Assembly (NCBI GenBank): GCA_002408385.1
Contig: DHSB01000209.1
Location: 19,371 to 31,693, forward strand
DNA from: Myxococcales bacterium UBA5297
GTDB lineage: Bacteria; Myxococcota; Myxococcia; Myxococcales; UBA5297
Direction of reading: 5' to 3'
Length of the DNA stretch: 12,323 nucleotides
Below the pieces are notes generated by a model that saw only the letters and a program-made list of their open reading frames with translations, was not told the DNA's origin and did not search any database. This document shows positions 1 to 7,206 of this stretch, in pieces. The position numbers and the translations under genes are program-made. How positions within the stretch are numbered: position 1 is the first letter of the stretch; every line of letters starts with the position of its first letter.

Positions 1-222
1 GAGCCGACCAACCACCTCGACATGGCGACCAAGGAGATGCTCATCGAGGCCCTCGGAAGGTTCGAGGGCACGATGCTCTTCGTCTCGCACGACCGGCACT
101 TTCTCGGCGCCCTTTCGAATCGGGTGCTCGAGCTGACGCCGGAGGGCGTCCACGTCTACGGCGGCGGGTACCTCGAGTACGTCGAGAGCAGCGGCCACGA
201 GGCGCCGGGACTCAGGAGCTGA
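1..222 (+). CDS. ABC-F family ATP-binding protein, C-terminal fragment (5' end outside window)
   Basis: The frame is open from base 1 and gives the last 73 residues of an ABC ATPase. It opens with EPTNHLD, the Walker B glutamate followed by the D-loop. About 25 residues later comes the H-loop, FVSHDRHFL. The sequence then runs through NRVLEL and GVHVYGGGYLEYVE, which is the typical end of the second nucleotide-binding domain in ABC-F proteins. These soluble, tandem-ATPase proteins bind the ribosomal E site and act in translation or antibiotic protection; they are not transporters. The protein stops soon after the second domain and has no long Uup-type coiled-coil tail, so a YbiT/EttA-like member is more likely than Uup. 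The exact subfamily cannot be settled from this fragment. The gene converges on hflX. Confidence 0.9.
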   Translation, partial: EPTNHLDMATKEMLIEALGRFEGTMLFVSHDRHFLGALSNRVLELTPEGVHVYGGGYLEYVESSGHEAPGLRS

Positions 223-243
223 GAAAAGGGATTGAGGGCGGGC

Positions 244-330
244 GGACGGCGGGCAGTAGGGATGGACGGCGGGCGGAAGATTGGACGGCGGGCAGTAGGG
301 ATGGACGGCGGGCGGAAGATTGGACGGCGG
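244..330. repeat. 39-bp tandem repeat, 2.2 copies
   Basis: Two exact 39-bp units occupy 244-282 and 283-321, and a third begins at 322-330. Each unit is itself a degenerate doublet: a 20-bp half and a 19-bp half that both begin GGACGGCGGGC. The array lies just after the ABC-F stop codon, between two convergent genes. A replication-slippage origin is likely. I see no coding role. Confidence 0.9.
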
Positions 331-345
331 AGCTCCAGCTCCGCC
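326..345 (+). terminator. Hairpin, likely terminator of the ABC-F gene
   Basis: GGCGGAGC (326-333) pairs perfectly with GCTCCGCC (338-345) around the 4-nt loop TCCA. It lies about 100 bp after the ABC-F stop codon, at the end of the tandem array. There is no clear T-tract, so intrinsic termination is uncertain. The hairpin is symmetric and could also act on transcripts from hflX. Confidence 0.45.
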
Positions 346-356
346 TCCTGACCGAA

Positions 357-377
357 TCGCGAGGGACCCTGTCGCGA
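357..377 (-). terminator. Candidate hairpin downstream of hflX
   Basis: TCGCGA at 357-362 pairs with TCGCGA at 372-377 across a 9-nt loop. It lies 45 bp beyond the hflX stop codon on the minus strand. The stem is short and there is no T-tract, so this is only a candidate. The rest of 223-422 shows no coding signal. Confidence 0.3.
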
Positions 378-422
378 ACGCATGGACCCTGAGCTGCGCT
401 CGTGGACCGAAGAAGCCCTCGT

Positions 423-1814
423 TCACCGGGCCAACAGGTTGCGAATCCTCTCCAAGCCCGCGGGATGCGCGCGCACGCGCAGCCGCGCGCCGGCCTCGTC
501 GTACTCCTCGGCGAGCACCCGCGCCTCCTCGTGGACTGCGCCGAGCAGGTTCTGCTTGCCGTAGGGCACGAGCAATTCGTCCTCCACCATCGAGGCCTCG
601 AAGAAGGCCACCATCTGCTCGCACAGTCCGGCGACGTCCGCGGGAGCCTTCGCCGAGAGGAGCGTCGCCTCCGGATACTCGGCCCGGAGCGCCTCGCGCT
701 CCTCGGGGGCGACGCGGTCGATCTTGTTGAGCAGCACCCGGCTCGGGATCTCCCCCGCGCCTATCTCCGCGAGCACCGAGCGCGTCACCTCGAGCTGCTC
801 GCGGCGCATCGGGTCCGAGGCGTCGACCACGTAGAGCAGCAGGCTCGCCTCGAGCGCCTCGTCGAGCGTCGAGCGGAACGAGGCGACCAGGTCGTGGGGC
901 AGCTTCTTGATGAATCCCACGGTGTCGGAGACGAGCAGCCGGGGCCGCACCTCGGGCAGGGCGCGCACGGTGGTGTCGAGCGTGGCGAAGAGCTTGTCGG
1001 CGACCAGCACCTCGCTGCCGGTCAGTGCCCTCATCAGCGAGGACTTGCCGGCGTTGGTGTAGCCGACGAGCGCGACGCGGCGCTGCTCGCGCCGATGGGC
1101 GCGGCGGTTCTGCTGGTCGCGTTGGATGGCGGCGATCTCCAAACGCAGGGCGGCCATCCGGTCGCGGACGCGCCGGCGGTCGAGCTCGAGCTCGGACTCG
1201 CCCGCGCCCTTGCCGCCGATGCCTCCGCGCTGGCGGTCGCCTCCGCCGCCGGTCTCGCGCAGCCGCGGGGCGACATAGGCGAGGCGCGCCAGCTCGACCT
1301 GCAGCTTCGCCTCCCGGCTGCGCGCGTGCCGGTGGAAGATCTCGACGATGACCCCGGCCCGGTCGAGCACCTGGGCCCCGGTGGCGCGCTCGAGGTTGCG
1401 CGTCTGGCTCGGCGTGATCTCGTGATCGACGACCACCAGGGTCGCGAGCCGGCTCGGCTTCTCGCCCTCCGATTCCGAGCCGGCCTCGGAGTCCTCTTCG
1501 TCATCGAGCCTGCGCCCAGGCTCGCTCTCTTCGCGGGCGGCGCGCACCTTGTTCTTCGGCTCGGGCGCGCCCGAAGGCACGACGCCGGTGCCGCCGGTCA
1601 GCTTGCCCAGCTCGAGAAGCTTGCCGCTGCCGAGCACCGCCGCGGCGGCCGGCGACGAGCGGCGCTGAGTCACGGTGGCGACGACCTCGGCGCCGAGGGT
1701 ATGGACGAGGCGGCGCAGCTCGGCGAGCTCGGCGGCGAGCTCGGTGTCGGTGACGCCGGGGAGCTGGATGGCGACGAGCACCGCCGCGGGACGTTCGGAT
1801 TTGGGGTCGGACAT
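423..1814 (-). CDS. hflX: GTPase HflX
   Basis: A 463-residue ribosome-binding GTPase. Members of this family split stalled or stress-inactivated 70S ribosomes in the cytoplasm. The N-terminal HflX domain holds LGSGKLLEL (61-69) and DHEITPSQTRNLE (130-142). A glycine-rich loop at 189-206 leads into the LELDRRRVRDRM helix. The GTPase motifs are all present: G1 GYTNAGKSS (251-259), the switch region FATLDTT (276-282), G3 DTVG (297-300), G4 NKID (363-366) and G5 SAK (387-389). The protein is somewhat longer than typical because of an acidic segment at about 72-122, between the N-terminal domain's glycine turn and its DHEITPSQ strand. The ATG at 1814 lacks a clear Shine-Dalgarno sequence, but the N-terminus aligns well with the family from there. 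The gene diverges from the yhaO-yhaN operon. Confidence 0.95.
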   Translation of the reverse strand: MSDPKSERPAAVLVAIQLPGVTDTELAAELAELRRLVHTLGAEVVATVTQRRSSPAAAAVLGSGKLLELGKLTGGTGVVPSGAPEPKNKVRAAREESEPGRRLDDEEDSEAGSESEGEKPSRLATLVVVDHEITPSQTRNLERATGAQVLDRAGVIVEIFHRHARSREAKLQVELARLAYVAPRLRETGGGGDRQRGGIGGKGAGESELELDRRRVRDRMAALRLEIAAIQRDQQNRRAHRREQRRVALVGYTNAGKSSLMRALTGSEVLVADKLFATLDTTVRALPEVRPRLLVSDTVGFIKKLPHDLVASFRSTLDEALEASLLLYVVDASDPMRREQLEVTRSVLAEIGAGEIPSRVLLNKIDRVAPEEREALRAEYPEATLLSAKAPADVAGLCEQMVAFFEASMVEDELLVPYGKQNLLGAVHEEARVLAEEYDEAGARLRVRAHPAGLERIRNLLAR

Positions 1815-1861
1815 GGTTGAGCGAGGCGCGAGGGACGTGCGGTCCCGCAGCGGGCCGGCGC

Positions 1862-1890
1862 ATTAAGCAGGAGTGCCCGCCCGGCGGCAA
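1862..1890 (-). promoter_or_regulatory. Candidate sigma-70-type promoter of hflX
   Basis: Read on the minus strand, TTGCCG (1885-1890) is followed after exactly 17 bp by CTTAAT (1862-1867). Each box matches four of six consensus bases. CTTAAT is the main AT-rich patch in this GC-rich gap. Transcription would start near 1855, giving a leader of about 40 nt before the hflX ATG. It is a motif match only. Confidence 0.4.
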
Positions 1891-2030
1891 GCAGCAGGCA
1901 AAGCTGGGGCCCGCCTCGACGGCTGGTTCTCGGACCGTGAGCGCGGCGCCGCCGGCGCGACGCGTCCTCTCCGAGGGGCGCCCGCCTCGGCGTGTCCGGC
2001 ACCTGTGGTATGCGACGGTGCATCCTTCGC

Positions 2031-2035
2031 GGAGG
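2031..2035 (+). promoter_or_regulatory. Ribosome binding site that fixes the yhaO start
   Basis: GGAGG lies 8 nt before the ATG at 2044. The reading frame stays open back to 1873, but this site, together with the family-typical start MPKFIHAADLHID, sets the start at 2044. No convincing plus-strand promoter is visible between 1815 and 2030. Confidence 0.7.
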
Positions 2036-2043
2036 TCTTCGAG

Positions 2044-3297
2044 ATGCCCAAGTTCATCCACGCAGCCGACCTGCACATCGACTCGCCCCTCGTTGGCCTC
2101 GATGCCTACGAAGGCGCTCCGGTCGAGCGCATCCGCGGCGCCACGCGCGAGGCACTCAAGAACCTGGTGCAGCTCGCCCTGGACGAGCGCGCCGCTTTCC
2201 TCGTCATCGCCGGCGACGTCTATGACCAGCGCCCGTTGCTCGAGACCTCGCTCTTCTTCCGCGGGCAGATGCAGCGGCTCGCCGACGCGTCGATTCCGGT
2301 GGTCATCGTCCGTGGCAACCACGACCACGCCGGCATCGCGCCGCGGAACGTCGTGCTCCCGGACAACGTCCACGTGCTCGACGACGCCAAGGCCGAGAGC
2401 GTCTTGCTGCCGGAGGCTGGAGCGGTCGTCCACGGCCGCAGCTACCCGCGGCCGGACTGCGTCGCCGACCTCGTCGACGGCTATCCCGCCCCCGTCCCCG
2501 GCCTGCTCAACGTCGGCCTGCTGCACACCGGGCTCGGCAGCGTCGATCCCGAGCACCCCAATTACGCCCCGACGTCCTCCGCCAGGCTCTCGGCGTTCGG
2601 CTACCAGTACTGGGCGCTCGGCCACGTCCACAACCGCAGCAGCCACGGCGCTGGCGCGGTCCCGGTCGAGTTCCCGGGCAACCTGCAGGGCCGTCACATC
2701 CGAGAGACCGGCCCCAAGGGCGCGCTCGTCGTCGAGTACGAGGGAACGAAGGTGGGCCCGCCCGCCTTCCGGCCGCTCGACGTGATGCGCTGGCACGACG
2801 TGCCGATCGCGGTGCGCGGCGTCGCCGGGGCCAAGGAGCTTCGCGCGCTCGTCACGCAGCACATCCTCGAGAGCACCGGCGCCGACCGCGAGGCGGGCCG
2901 ACTCTGTGCGGTGCGCGTGAGAGTCGCGGGCACTCTGGCCGAGGGCGGCGGGGCGCCGCCGACCGGCCTCGATCTGCGCGAATACCTGCAAGGTTCCCTG
3001 CAGCAAGCGGCCGGCCTGCTGTGGCTCGAGAAGGTCCGGGTCGACCTTCGACAGACGGCAGCCGACGGTTCGGTCGTCGAGCAACAGCTCAGCGGCCTGG
3101 CCGAGGTGCTCGCCCACGATTTTGAGGCGCGCCGCTCGCTGATCGAGGAGCTGGGGCCGGTGCCCGCGCTGATCCGCAAGCACTTCCCGCTGCTTCTCGA
3201 AGAGGCCGATTTCCTTCCCAACGACGCGTCCCGGCAGGAAGACGCCGAGGCGGTCCTCGCCCGCGCCCTCGAGCTGCTGCGCGCCGAGCTGCGATAG
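2044..3297 (+). CDS. yhaO: YhaO-type DNA repair exonuclease (Mre11/SbcD-like metallophosphoesterase)
   Basis: A 417-residue calcineurin-like metallophosphoesterase. The metal-binding motifs appear in order: DLH (9-11), GDVYD (57-61), GNHDH (91-95), His161 in LLHTGL, and GHVH (193-196). These build the two-metal site of Mre11/SbcD nucleases. The block PGNLQGRHIRETGPKG (211-226) is typical of the YhaO branch rather than classical SbcD. A C-terminal region of about 190 residues follows, corresponding to the capping and ATPase-binding part. The start at 2044 is chosen over upstream codons because of the GGAGG at 2031. The stop codon lies 9 bp before the yhaN-type gene, so the two are surely one operon and the products very probably one complex that processes DNA ends. 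No signal peptide is present; the protein is cytoplasmic. The biochemical role is inferred from the family. Confidence 0.9.
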   Translation: MPKFIHAADLHIDSPLVGLDAYEGAPVERIRGATREALKNLVQLALDERAAFLVIAGDVYDQRPLLETSLFFRGQMQRLADASIPVVIVRGNHDHAGIAPRNVVLPDNVHVLDDAKAESVLLPEAGAVVHGRSYPRPDCVADLVDGYPAPVPGLLNVGLLHTGLGSVDPEHPNYAPTSSARLSAFGYQYWALGHVHNRSSHGAGAVPVEFPGNLQGRHIRETGPKGALVVEYEGTKVGPPAFRPLDVMRWHDVPIAVRGVAGAKELRALVTQHILESTGADREAGRLCAVRVRVAGTLAEGGGAPPTGLDLREYLQGSLQQAAGLLWLEKVRVDLRQTAADGSVVEQQLSGLAEVLAHDFEARRSLIEELGPVPALIRKHFPLLLEEADFLPNDASRQEDAEAVLARALELLRAELR

Positions 3298-3301
3298 GAG
3301 G
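3296..3301 (+). promoter_or_regulatory. Ribosome binding site of the yhaN-type gene, overlapping the yhaO stop
   Basis: AGGAGG overlaps the last two bases of the yhaO TAG codon and sits 5 nt before the ATG at 3307. This arrangement favours translational coupling, which would keep nuclease and ATPase levels in proportion. Confidence 0.8.
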
Positions 3302-3306
3302 CCACG

Positions 3307-6300
3307 ATGCACCTGACCGAGCTCGAATTCCTGCGGGTAGGGCACTGGGCGAACCTCGAGCCGCTGCGCTTCGGCCCGCGGATGACCGTGGTCCTGGGTG
3401 ACAACGAGGCGGGCAAGTCGACCGCGATGCGCGCCATCGAGGCGCTGCTCTTCGGTCCGAGCCGCGAGCTGATCCTCCCGCTCGTCAGCGAACAGCTCTT
3501 CCACGCCGCGGCGTCCCTCCGGCTGCCCGACGGCCGCGAAGTGCGCTGGACCTGGCGCGACCGGAAGATCTCGCCGGCCGAGGCTGCCGAGGCGCTCAGG
3601 TCCGCCGCGCCCCCGGAGACGGCCGCCCGTTTCCGCGACCTCTTTCGCCTCGGTCACGACAGCGTTCGCGCGCCGGCGAGCTTCCTCTCCGACGCCGGGG
3701 CTATCGGCAGCGTGCTCTTCGCCGCCTCCTCGGGCGCCTCGGCGGCACGGCTCGCTTCGCTCGAGGAGGAGCTCCAGAAGCGGCTCAAGGCCGCCGAGTC
3801 GGGCGCGGCCGCCAAGGACGGCCTGCCACTGCATCTGAAGCGCTGTGCCGAGCTGAAGGCCGCGCTCGACGCGCGCGCGGACTTCGCGGCCCATGACGTC
3901 GAGCACGGGCACCTTCGCGAGGCCCAGGAGCGCATCGAGGCGCTGACCCGGGAGATTCGGGCCATCGACACAGACCTCGCCCGGCTGACCGCCTTTCAGG
4001 CGGGGCTCGACGAGTACGCCGCGCTCCGCGCGGCGGAAGAGGAGCTCGCCGCGCTCGAGGCGCGAGGCCCGGTTCCGCGCGCCGGCTGGGCGCGCGAGAT
4101 CGAGCGGGCCGTCGAGCGCGTGGGCGACGCGACCTCGGCCTTCCGCGCCGCGGAGGAGGCGGCGCGCGCGGCCGAGGATGAGCTGGCGCAGCTTCCCCCG
4201 GTGCCCGCGGTCGTCGATTTCGCGAACGCCATCGATGCGCTGGTTCGCCAGGTCGGCAGCGTGGGCAAGGAGCGCGACGGGCTCGCCAAGGCCCAGCGCA
4301 GCCTGGCCGAGGCGAGGCGGGAGCTTTGCGAGCTGCTGGCGGGTCTTGGCAAGCCGGCCGACGAGGCGACGCTCGTCGCGACCGCGGTCGGGCTCGTCGT
4401 CCCCAAGCCCCGGCGCAGGGTCTTCGAGAAGCTGCTCGAGGAGCATCGGGACGCCGAGAACGATCGCAAGAGCGCCACCGGTGCCCTCGGCGCCGCGCGC
4501 CGGGCGCTCGAGGACGCGCAGAAGACCGCCTCCGAGCGGGCCGAGCGACCGGTCGATGGGCTCGAGAAGGCGCGGGAGCTGGTGATTCAGCTCGCGCAGC
4601 TCGAGAAGGAGGCGAAGGAGCTCGAGAACGAGCGCGCCGAAGAGCCCGCGGCCGCGAAGGAAGCGGCGGCCAGGCTTGGGCTCGCCGACAAGGACTGCGC
4701 CGCGATAGCCGCGTTGCCGGTCGCCGAACGCCCCGCGCTCGACGCGGCGTGGCTGCAGCTCTCCGAGGCCCGCGGCGACAAGAGCGCCCTCGACAAGGAG
4801 CTCAAGACCGCCGAGGGCCAGCTCGAGCAGGCGCGCGCGAAGGCCGCCGCGCTCAGGTCGCAGTCGGGCGCGCCGCCGACCGCGGAGTCGCTCGAGGCCG
4901 CCCGTGCCGAGAGGCAAGTCGCGTGGGAAGCGGTCAAGTCGACCTGGTCGCCCGCGTGGCGTCTGGGCGCGGAGGCCGAGCTTCCGGAGCTTGGGAACGC
5001 CTTCGAGCGCACCGTCGGCGCCGCCGACCGCGTCGCCGACCAGCGCTTCGACGGCGCCGAACGCGTCGGGGCACTCGACGCGGCGGAGCAGGCGGCACGC
5101 GAGGCGGGCGCCGCCGTCGAAGGGCTCCGCCAACGCGTTGCTGGCGCAGCCGAATCGCTCGAAGCCGCCGAAGCGCGGTGGTCGAGCGCCTGGAGCTTTT
5201 TGCCGTGCGCGCCCGCCAGCCATCAGGACTGGCTCGCCCATCACGAGCGGCTGTGCGCGAGCGTGTCGCGGATGCGGACCATCGAGACGAAGCTCGCTTC
5301 GCGGCGGGCGATGGCCGACGACCTGCGGGCCGATGCGCTCACGCTGCTCGACGGCACGCTGTCCGACGCCGGTGCGCTCAAGACCGCCGGCGCGCTCAAG
5401 GCCGCCATCGACTCCGAGCTGAAGCGCCGCGTCGCGCACAACAAGGAGGTCACCGGGCTGCACGCGACGGTAGAGGCGCAGCGCGGGAACCTGCGAAGGG
5501 CCGAGGGCGAGCTGGCCGCCGCGGTCGAGCGGCTCGACGAGGCCTCGGCGCGGTGGGCAAAGGCGATTGAGGAGCTGCCGCCGGGTATCGGCGGGGCGGC
5601 GGCCGAGGTCGAAGGGTGGCTCGCCGAGCAGGAGCGGCTCGAGCGCCTGGCGGCGGAGGTCGGCCGTTTCTCGAGCGACGGGAAGGCCTGCGGCGACGCG
5701 ATTGACCGGTTCGAGAGCGAGGTCGGCGCGTTGCTCGCGGCCATCCGCGCCGTGGATCCGGGCTTGTCGATCTCCGACGCCTTGTCGCCCGCCGACGCTA
5801 TCGAGGAGCTCAAACGCCAAGCGGCTTCGGCCGGCAAGGTGCGCGAGCGGCGCGAGAAGGCGAGCGAGCAGCTCGACGAGCGAAAGGGCGATCTCGCGGG
5901 CAAGCAGAAGACCCTCGAAGCGCGTCGCCTCGAGCTCGAGGCGCTGTGGCGCGAAAGCGGCTGTGCCGAGGCCTGGACCGAGGAGCTCGGAGGGCGCGAG
6001 AGCGCGCGCGCCGATCTCGCCCACGAGCTGCGCGGGAAGATAGAGGCGAGTCGCAAAGTCCTCGCCAAGGACTGGCCGATGGGCGTGGAGGCCGCGCTCG
6101 CGGGGATTGCGGGGCGCGGCCGCGACGAGCTCGAGCTGGCGGCGCACGAGCTGCGTGGCCGGCGTGAGGATCTGGACGCCCGGCGCACGGAGAGCATCGC
6201 GCAGAAGGGCGTCGTCCAGTCGAAGCTCGACGCGCTCGAGCTGTCGGCGCCCGGCGAAGCTACCGCACAGGAGCTGGAGCACGCGAAGGCGCGCGCGCTC

Positions 6301-7113
6301 GAGAAGGCCGAGGAGGCCGCGACGCTGCGGGCCTCGCTTTGGCTCCTCGCCCGAGCCCGCGAGAAGGCGGGGGAGGGCTCGCGGCCGCTCATCGACGCGG
6401 CGTCGGGCTACTTCGAGAGGCTGACCGGCGGCGCGTATACGGGCCTGGAGATCGACCGGGGAGGCAAGGAGCCCCGGCTCTGGGCCCAGCCCGCCTCGGG
6501 CCCGGCCAAGGATCTCGCGGCGCTCTCCGACGGAACCCGCGACCAGATCTGGTTTGCCCTGCGGCTGGCCGTCGTCCGCAAGGCGGCGCGCAAGACACCC
6601 TTCCCGCTGCTGCTCGACGACGTCTTCGTCCACTTCGACGACGTGCGCACCACCCGCGCCTTGCGACTGCTGCACGAACTCTCCGAAGAGCTGCAGGTCG
6701 TCATCTTCACGCACCACGACCACCTGCTCGACCTGGCGCGCCAGAGCTGCGGCGACGGGCTGGCCGAGGTGGTGCTCGCCTGCCCCGAGTCGCCCAAGGG
6801 CGAGCGGGTGCTGCCGGCCGAGCGTGAGCGCCACGAGCGGCCGGCGCCTCCGGTCGCCGCCGTTCCCGAGCCGTCGGGGCGCGCCGCGCGCGGGGGCGGC
6901 GATGCCGAGGAGGCTGCCGAGGCAGTTCTCGAAGCGCTCCGGGCGGCCGCCGAACCGCTGTCGAAGAGCGAGGTGCTCGAGGCCATCGAGAGGCAGCGCG
7001 GGCTGCAGCTCGGCACCTCGGCCTGGAACGCGACCATCAAGGCGCTCAAGGAACAGAACGCCGTGGTCCAGGAGGGCGAGAAGAAGGGCGCCAGGTATCG
7101 GCTCTCCGAGTAG
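3307..7113 (+). CDS. yhaN: YhaN-type Rad50/SbcC-like AAA ATPase with C-terminal winged-helix domain
   Basis: A 1268-residue SMC/Rad50-like ATPase. The N-terminal half-site carries Walker A GDNEAGKST (31-39). A very long region rich in Ala, Glu, Arg and Leu follows (about 165-1030), which is coiled-coil-like. The second half-site has signature LSDGTRDQ (1073-1080), Walker B LLLDD (1101-1105), D-loop HFDD (1109-1112) and H-loop IFTHHDH (1133-1139). The NEAGKST form of Walker A and the absence of a central CxxC zinc hook (nearest cysteines 634 and 650) place it with YhaN rather than SbcC/Rad50. After the ATPase head comes a Pro/Ala/Gly-rich linker (about 1169-1198). About 70 residues then look like a winged helix: helices near 1201-1213, 1219-1228 and 1236-1252, and a wing ending GARYRLSE. 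It should act with the upstream nuclease on DNA ends; the added domain's role is unknown. Confidence 0.9.
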   Translation: MHLTELEFLRVGHWANLEPLRFGPRMTVVLGDNEAGKSTAMRAIEALLFGPSRELILPLVSEQLFHAAASLRLPDGREVRWTWRDRKISPAEAAEALRSAAPPETAARFRDLFRLGHDSVRAPASFLSDAGAIGSVLFAASSGASAARLASLEEELQKRLKAAESGAAAKDGLPLHLKRCAELKAALDARADFAAHDVEHGHLREAQERIEALTREIRAIDTDLARLTAFQAGLDEYAALRAAEEELAALEARGPVPRAGWAREIERAVERVGDATSAFRAAEEAARAAEDELAQLPPVPAVVDFANAIDALVRQVGSVGKERDGLAKAQRSLAEARRELCELLAGLGKPADEATLVATAVGLVVPKPRRRVFEKLLEEHRDAENDRKSATGALGAARRALEDAQKTASERAERPVDGLEKARELVIQLAQLEKEAKELENERAEEPAAAKEAAARLGLADKDCAAIAALPVAERPALDAAWLQLSEARGDKSALDKELKTAEGQLEQARAKAAALRSQSGAPPTAESLEAARAERQVAWEAVKSTWSPAWRLGAEAELPELGNAFERTVGAADRVADQRFDGAERVGALDAAEQAAREAGAAVEGLRQRVAGAAESLEAAEARWSSAWSFLPCAPASHQDWLAHHERLCASVSRMRTIETKLASRRAMADDLRADALTLLDGTLSDAGALKTAGALKAAIDSELKRRVAHNKEVTGLHATVEAQRGNLRRAEGELAAAVERLDEASARWAKAIEELPPGIGGAAAEVEGWLAEQERLERLAAEVGRFSSDGKACGDAIDRFESEVGALLAAIRAVDPGLSISDALSPADAIEELKRQAASAGKVRERREKASEQLDERKGDLAGKQKTLEARRLELEALWRESGCAEAWTEELGGRESARADLAHELRGKIEASRKVLAKDWPMGVEAALAGIAGRGRDELELAAHELRGRREDLDARRTESIAQKGVVQSKLDALELSAPGEATAQELEHAKARALEKAEEAATLRASLWLLARAREKAGEGSRPLIDAASGYFERLTGGAYTGLEIDRGGKEPRLWAQPASGPAKDLAALSDGTRDQIWFALRLAVVRKAARKTPFPLLLDDVFVHFDDVRTTRALRLLHELSEELQVVIFTHHDHLLDLARQSCGDGLAEVVLACPESPKGERVLPAERERHERPAPPVAAVPEPSGRAARGGGDAEEAAEAVLEALRAAAEPLSKSEVLEAIERQRGLQLGTSAWNATIKALKEQNAVVQEGEKKGARYRLSE

Positions 7114-7140
7114 CGAGGCGGCGTGTCGGGTGCGGGCCGC

Positions 7141-7181
7141 TTCGTGGAGGCGGCCTGTCGCCGGCCGGTCGCCTCCGCGAA
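7141..7181 (+). terminator. Strong hairpin terminator of the yhaO-yhaN operon
   Basis: Bases 7141-7155 pair with 7167-7181 as an uninterrupted 15-bp stem around an 11-nt loop, starting 27 bp after the yhaN stop. Two of the pairs are G-U wobbles in the plus-strand RNA and would be A-C mismatches in the minus-strand RNA. The stem therefore favours the yhaN transcript over that of the convergent gene. No T-tract follows. Confidence 0.6.
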
Positions 7182-7206
7182 CTCGAGCAGCAGCGGGCGG
7201 CCCTCG

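Noticed and set aside
244..330. CRISPR array
   Set aside because: The units are directly abutting with no unique spacers and no cas genes nearby; it is an ordinary tandem repeat.
402..1820. A 472-codon plus-strand frame opposite hflX
   Set aside because: It mirrors the HflX gene, which has all five GTPase motifs; the mirrored product has low-complexity composition and no motifs.
2006..2014. Extended -10 promoter (TGGTATGCG) for yhaO
   Set aside because: Only three of six -10 bases match, no -35 box is seen at the right distance, and it lies very close to the start codon.
1501..6834. A 1777-codon open frame on the minus strand across the yhaO-yhaN operon
   Set aside because: It is antisense to genes with clear catalytic motifs, and its product is Arg/Leu/Gly-rich without domains. 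Long antisense frames are expected where codons nearly always end in G or C.
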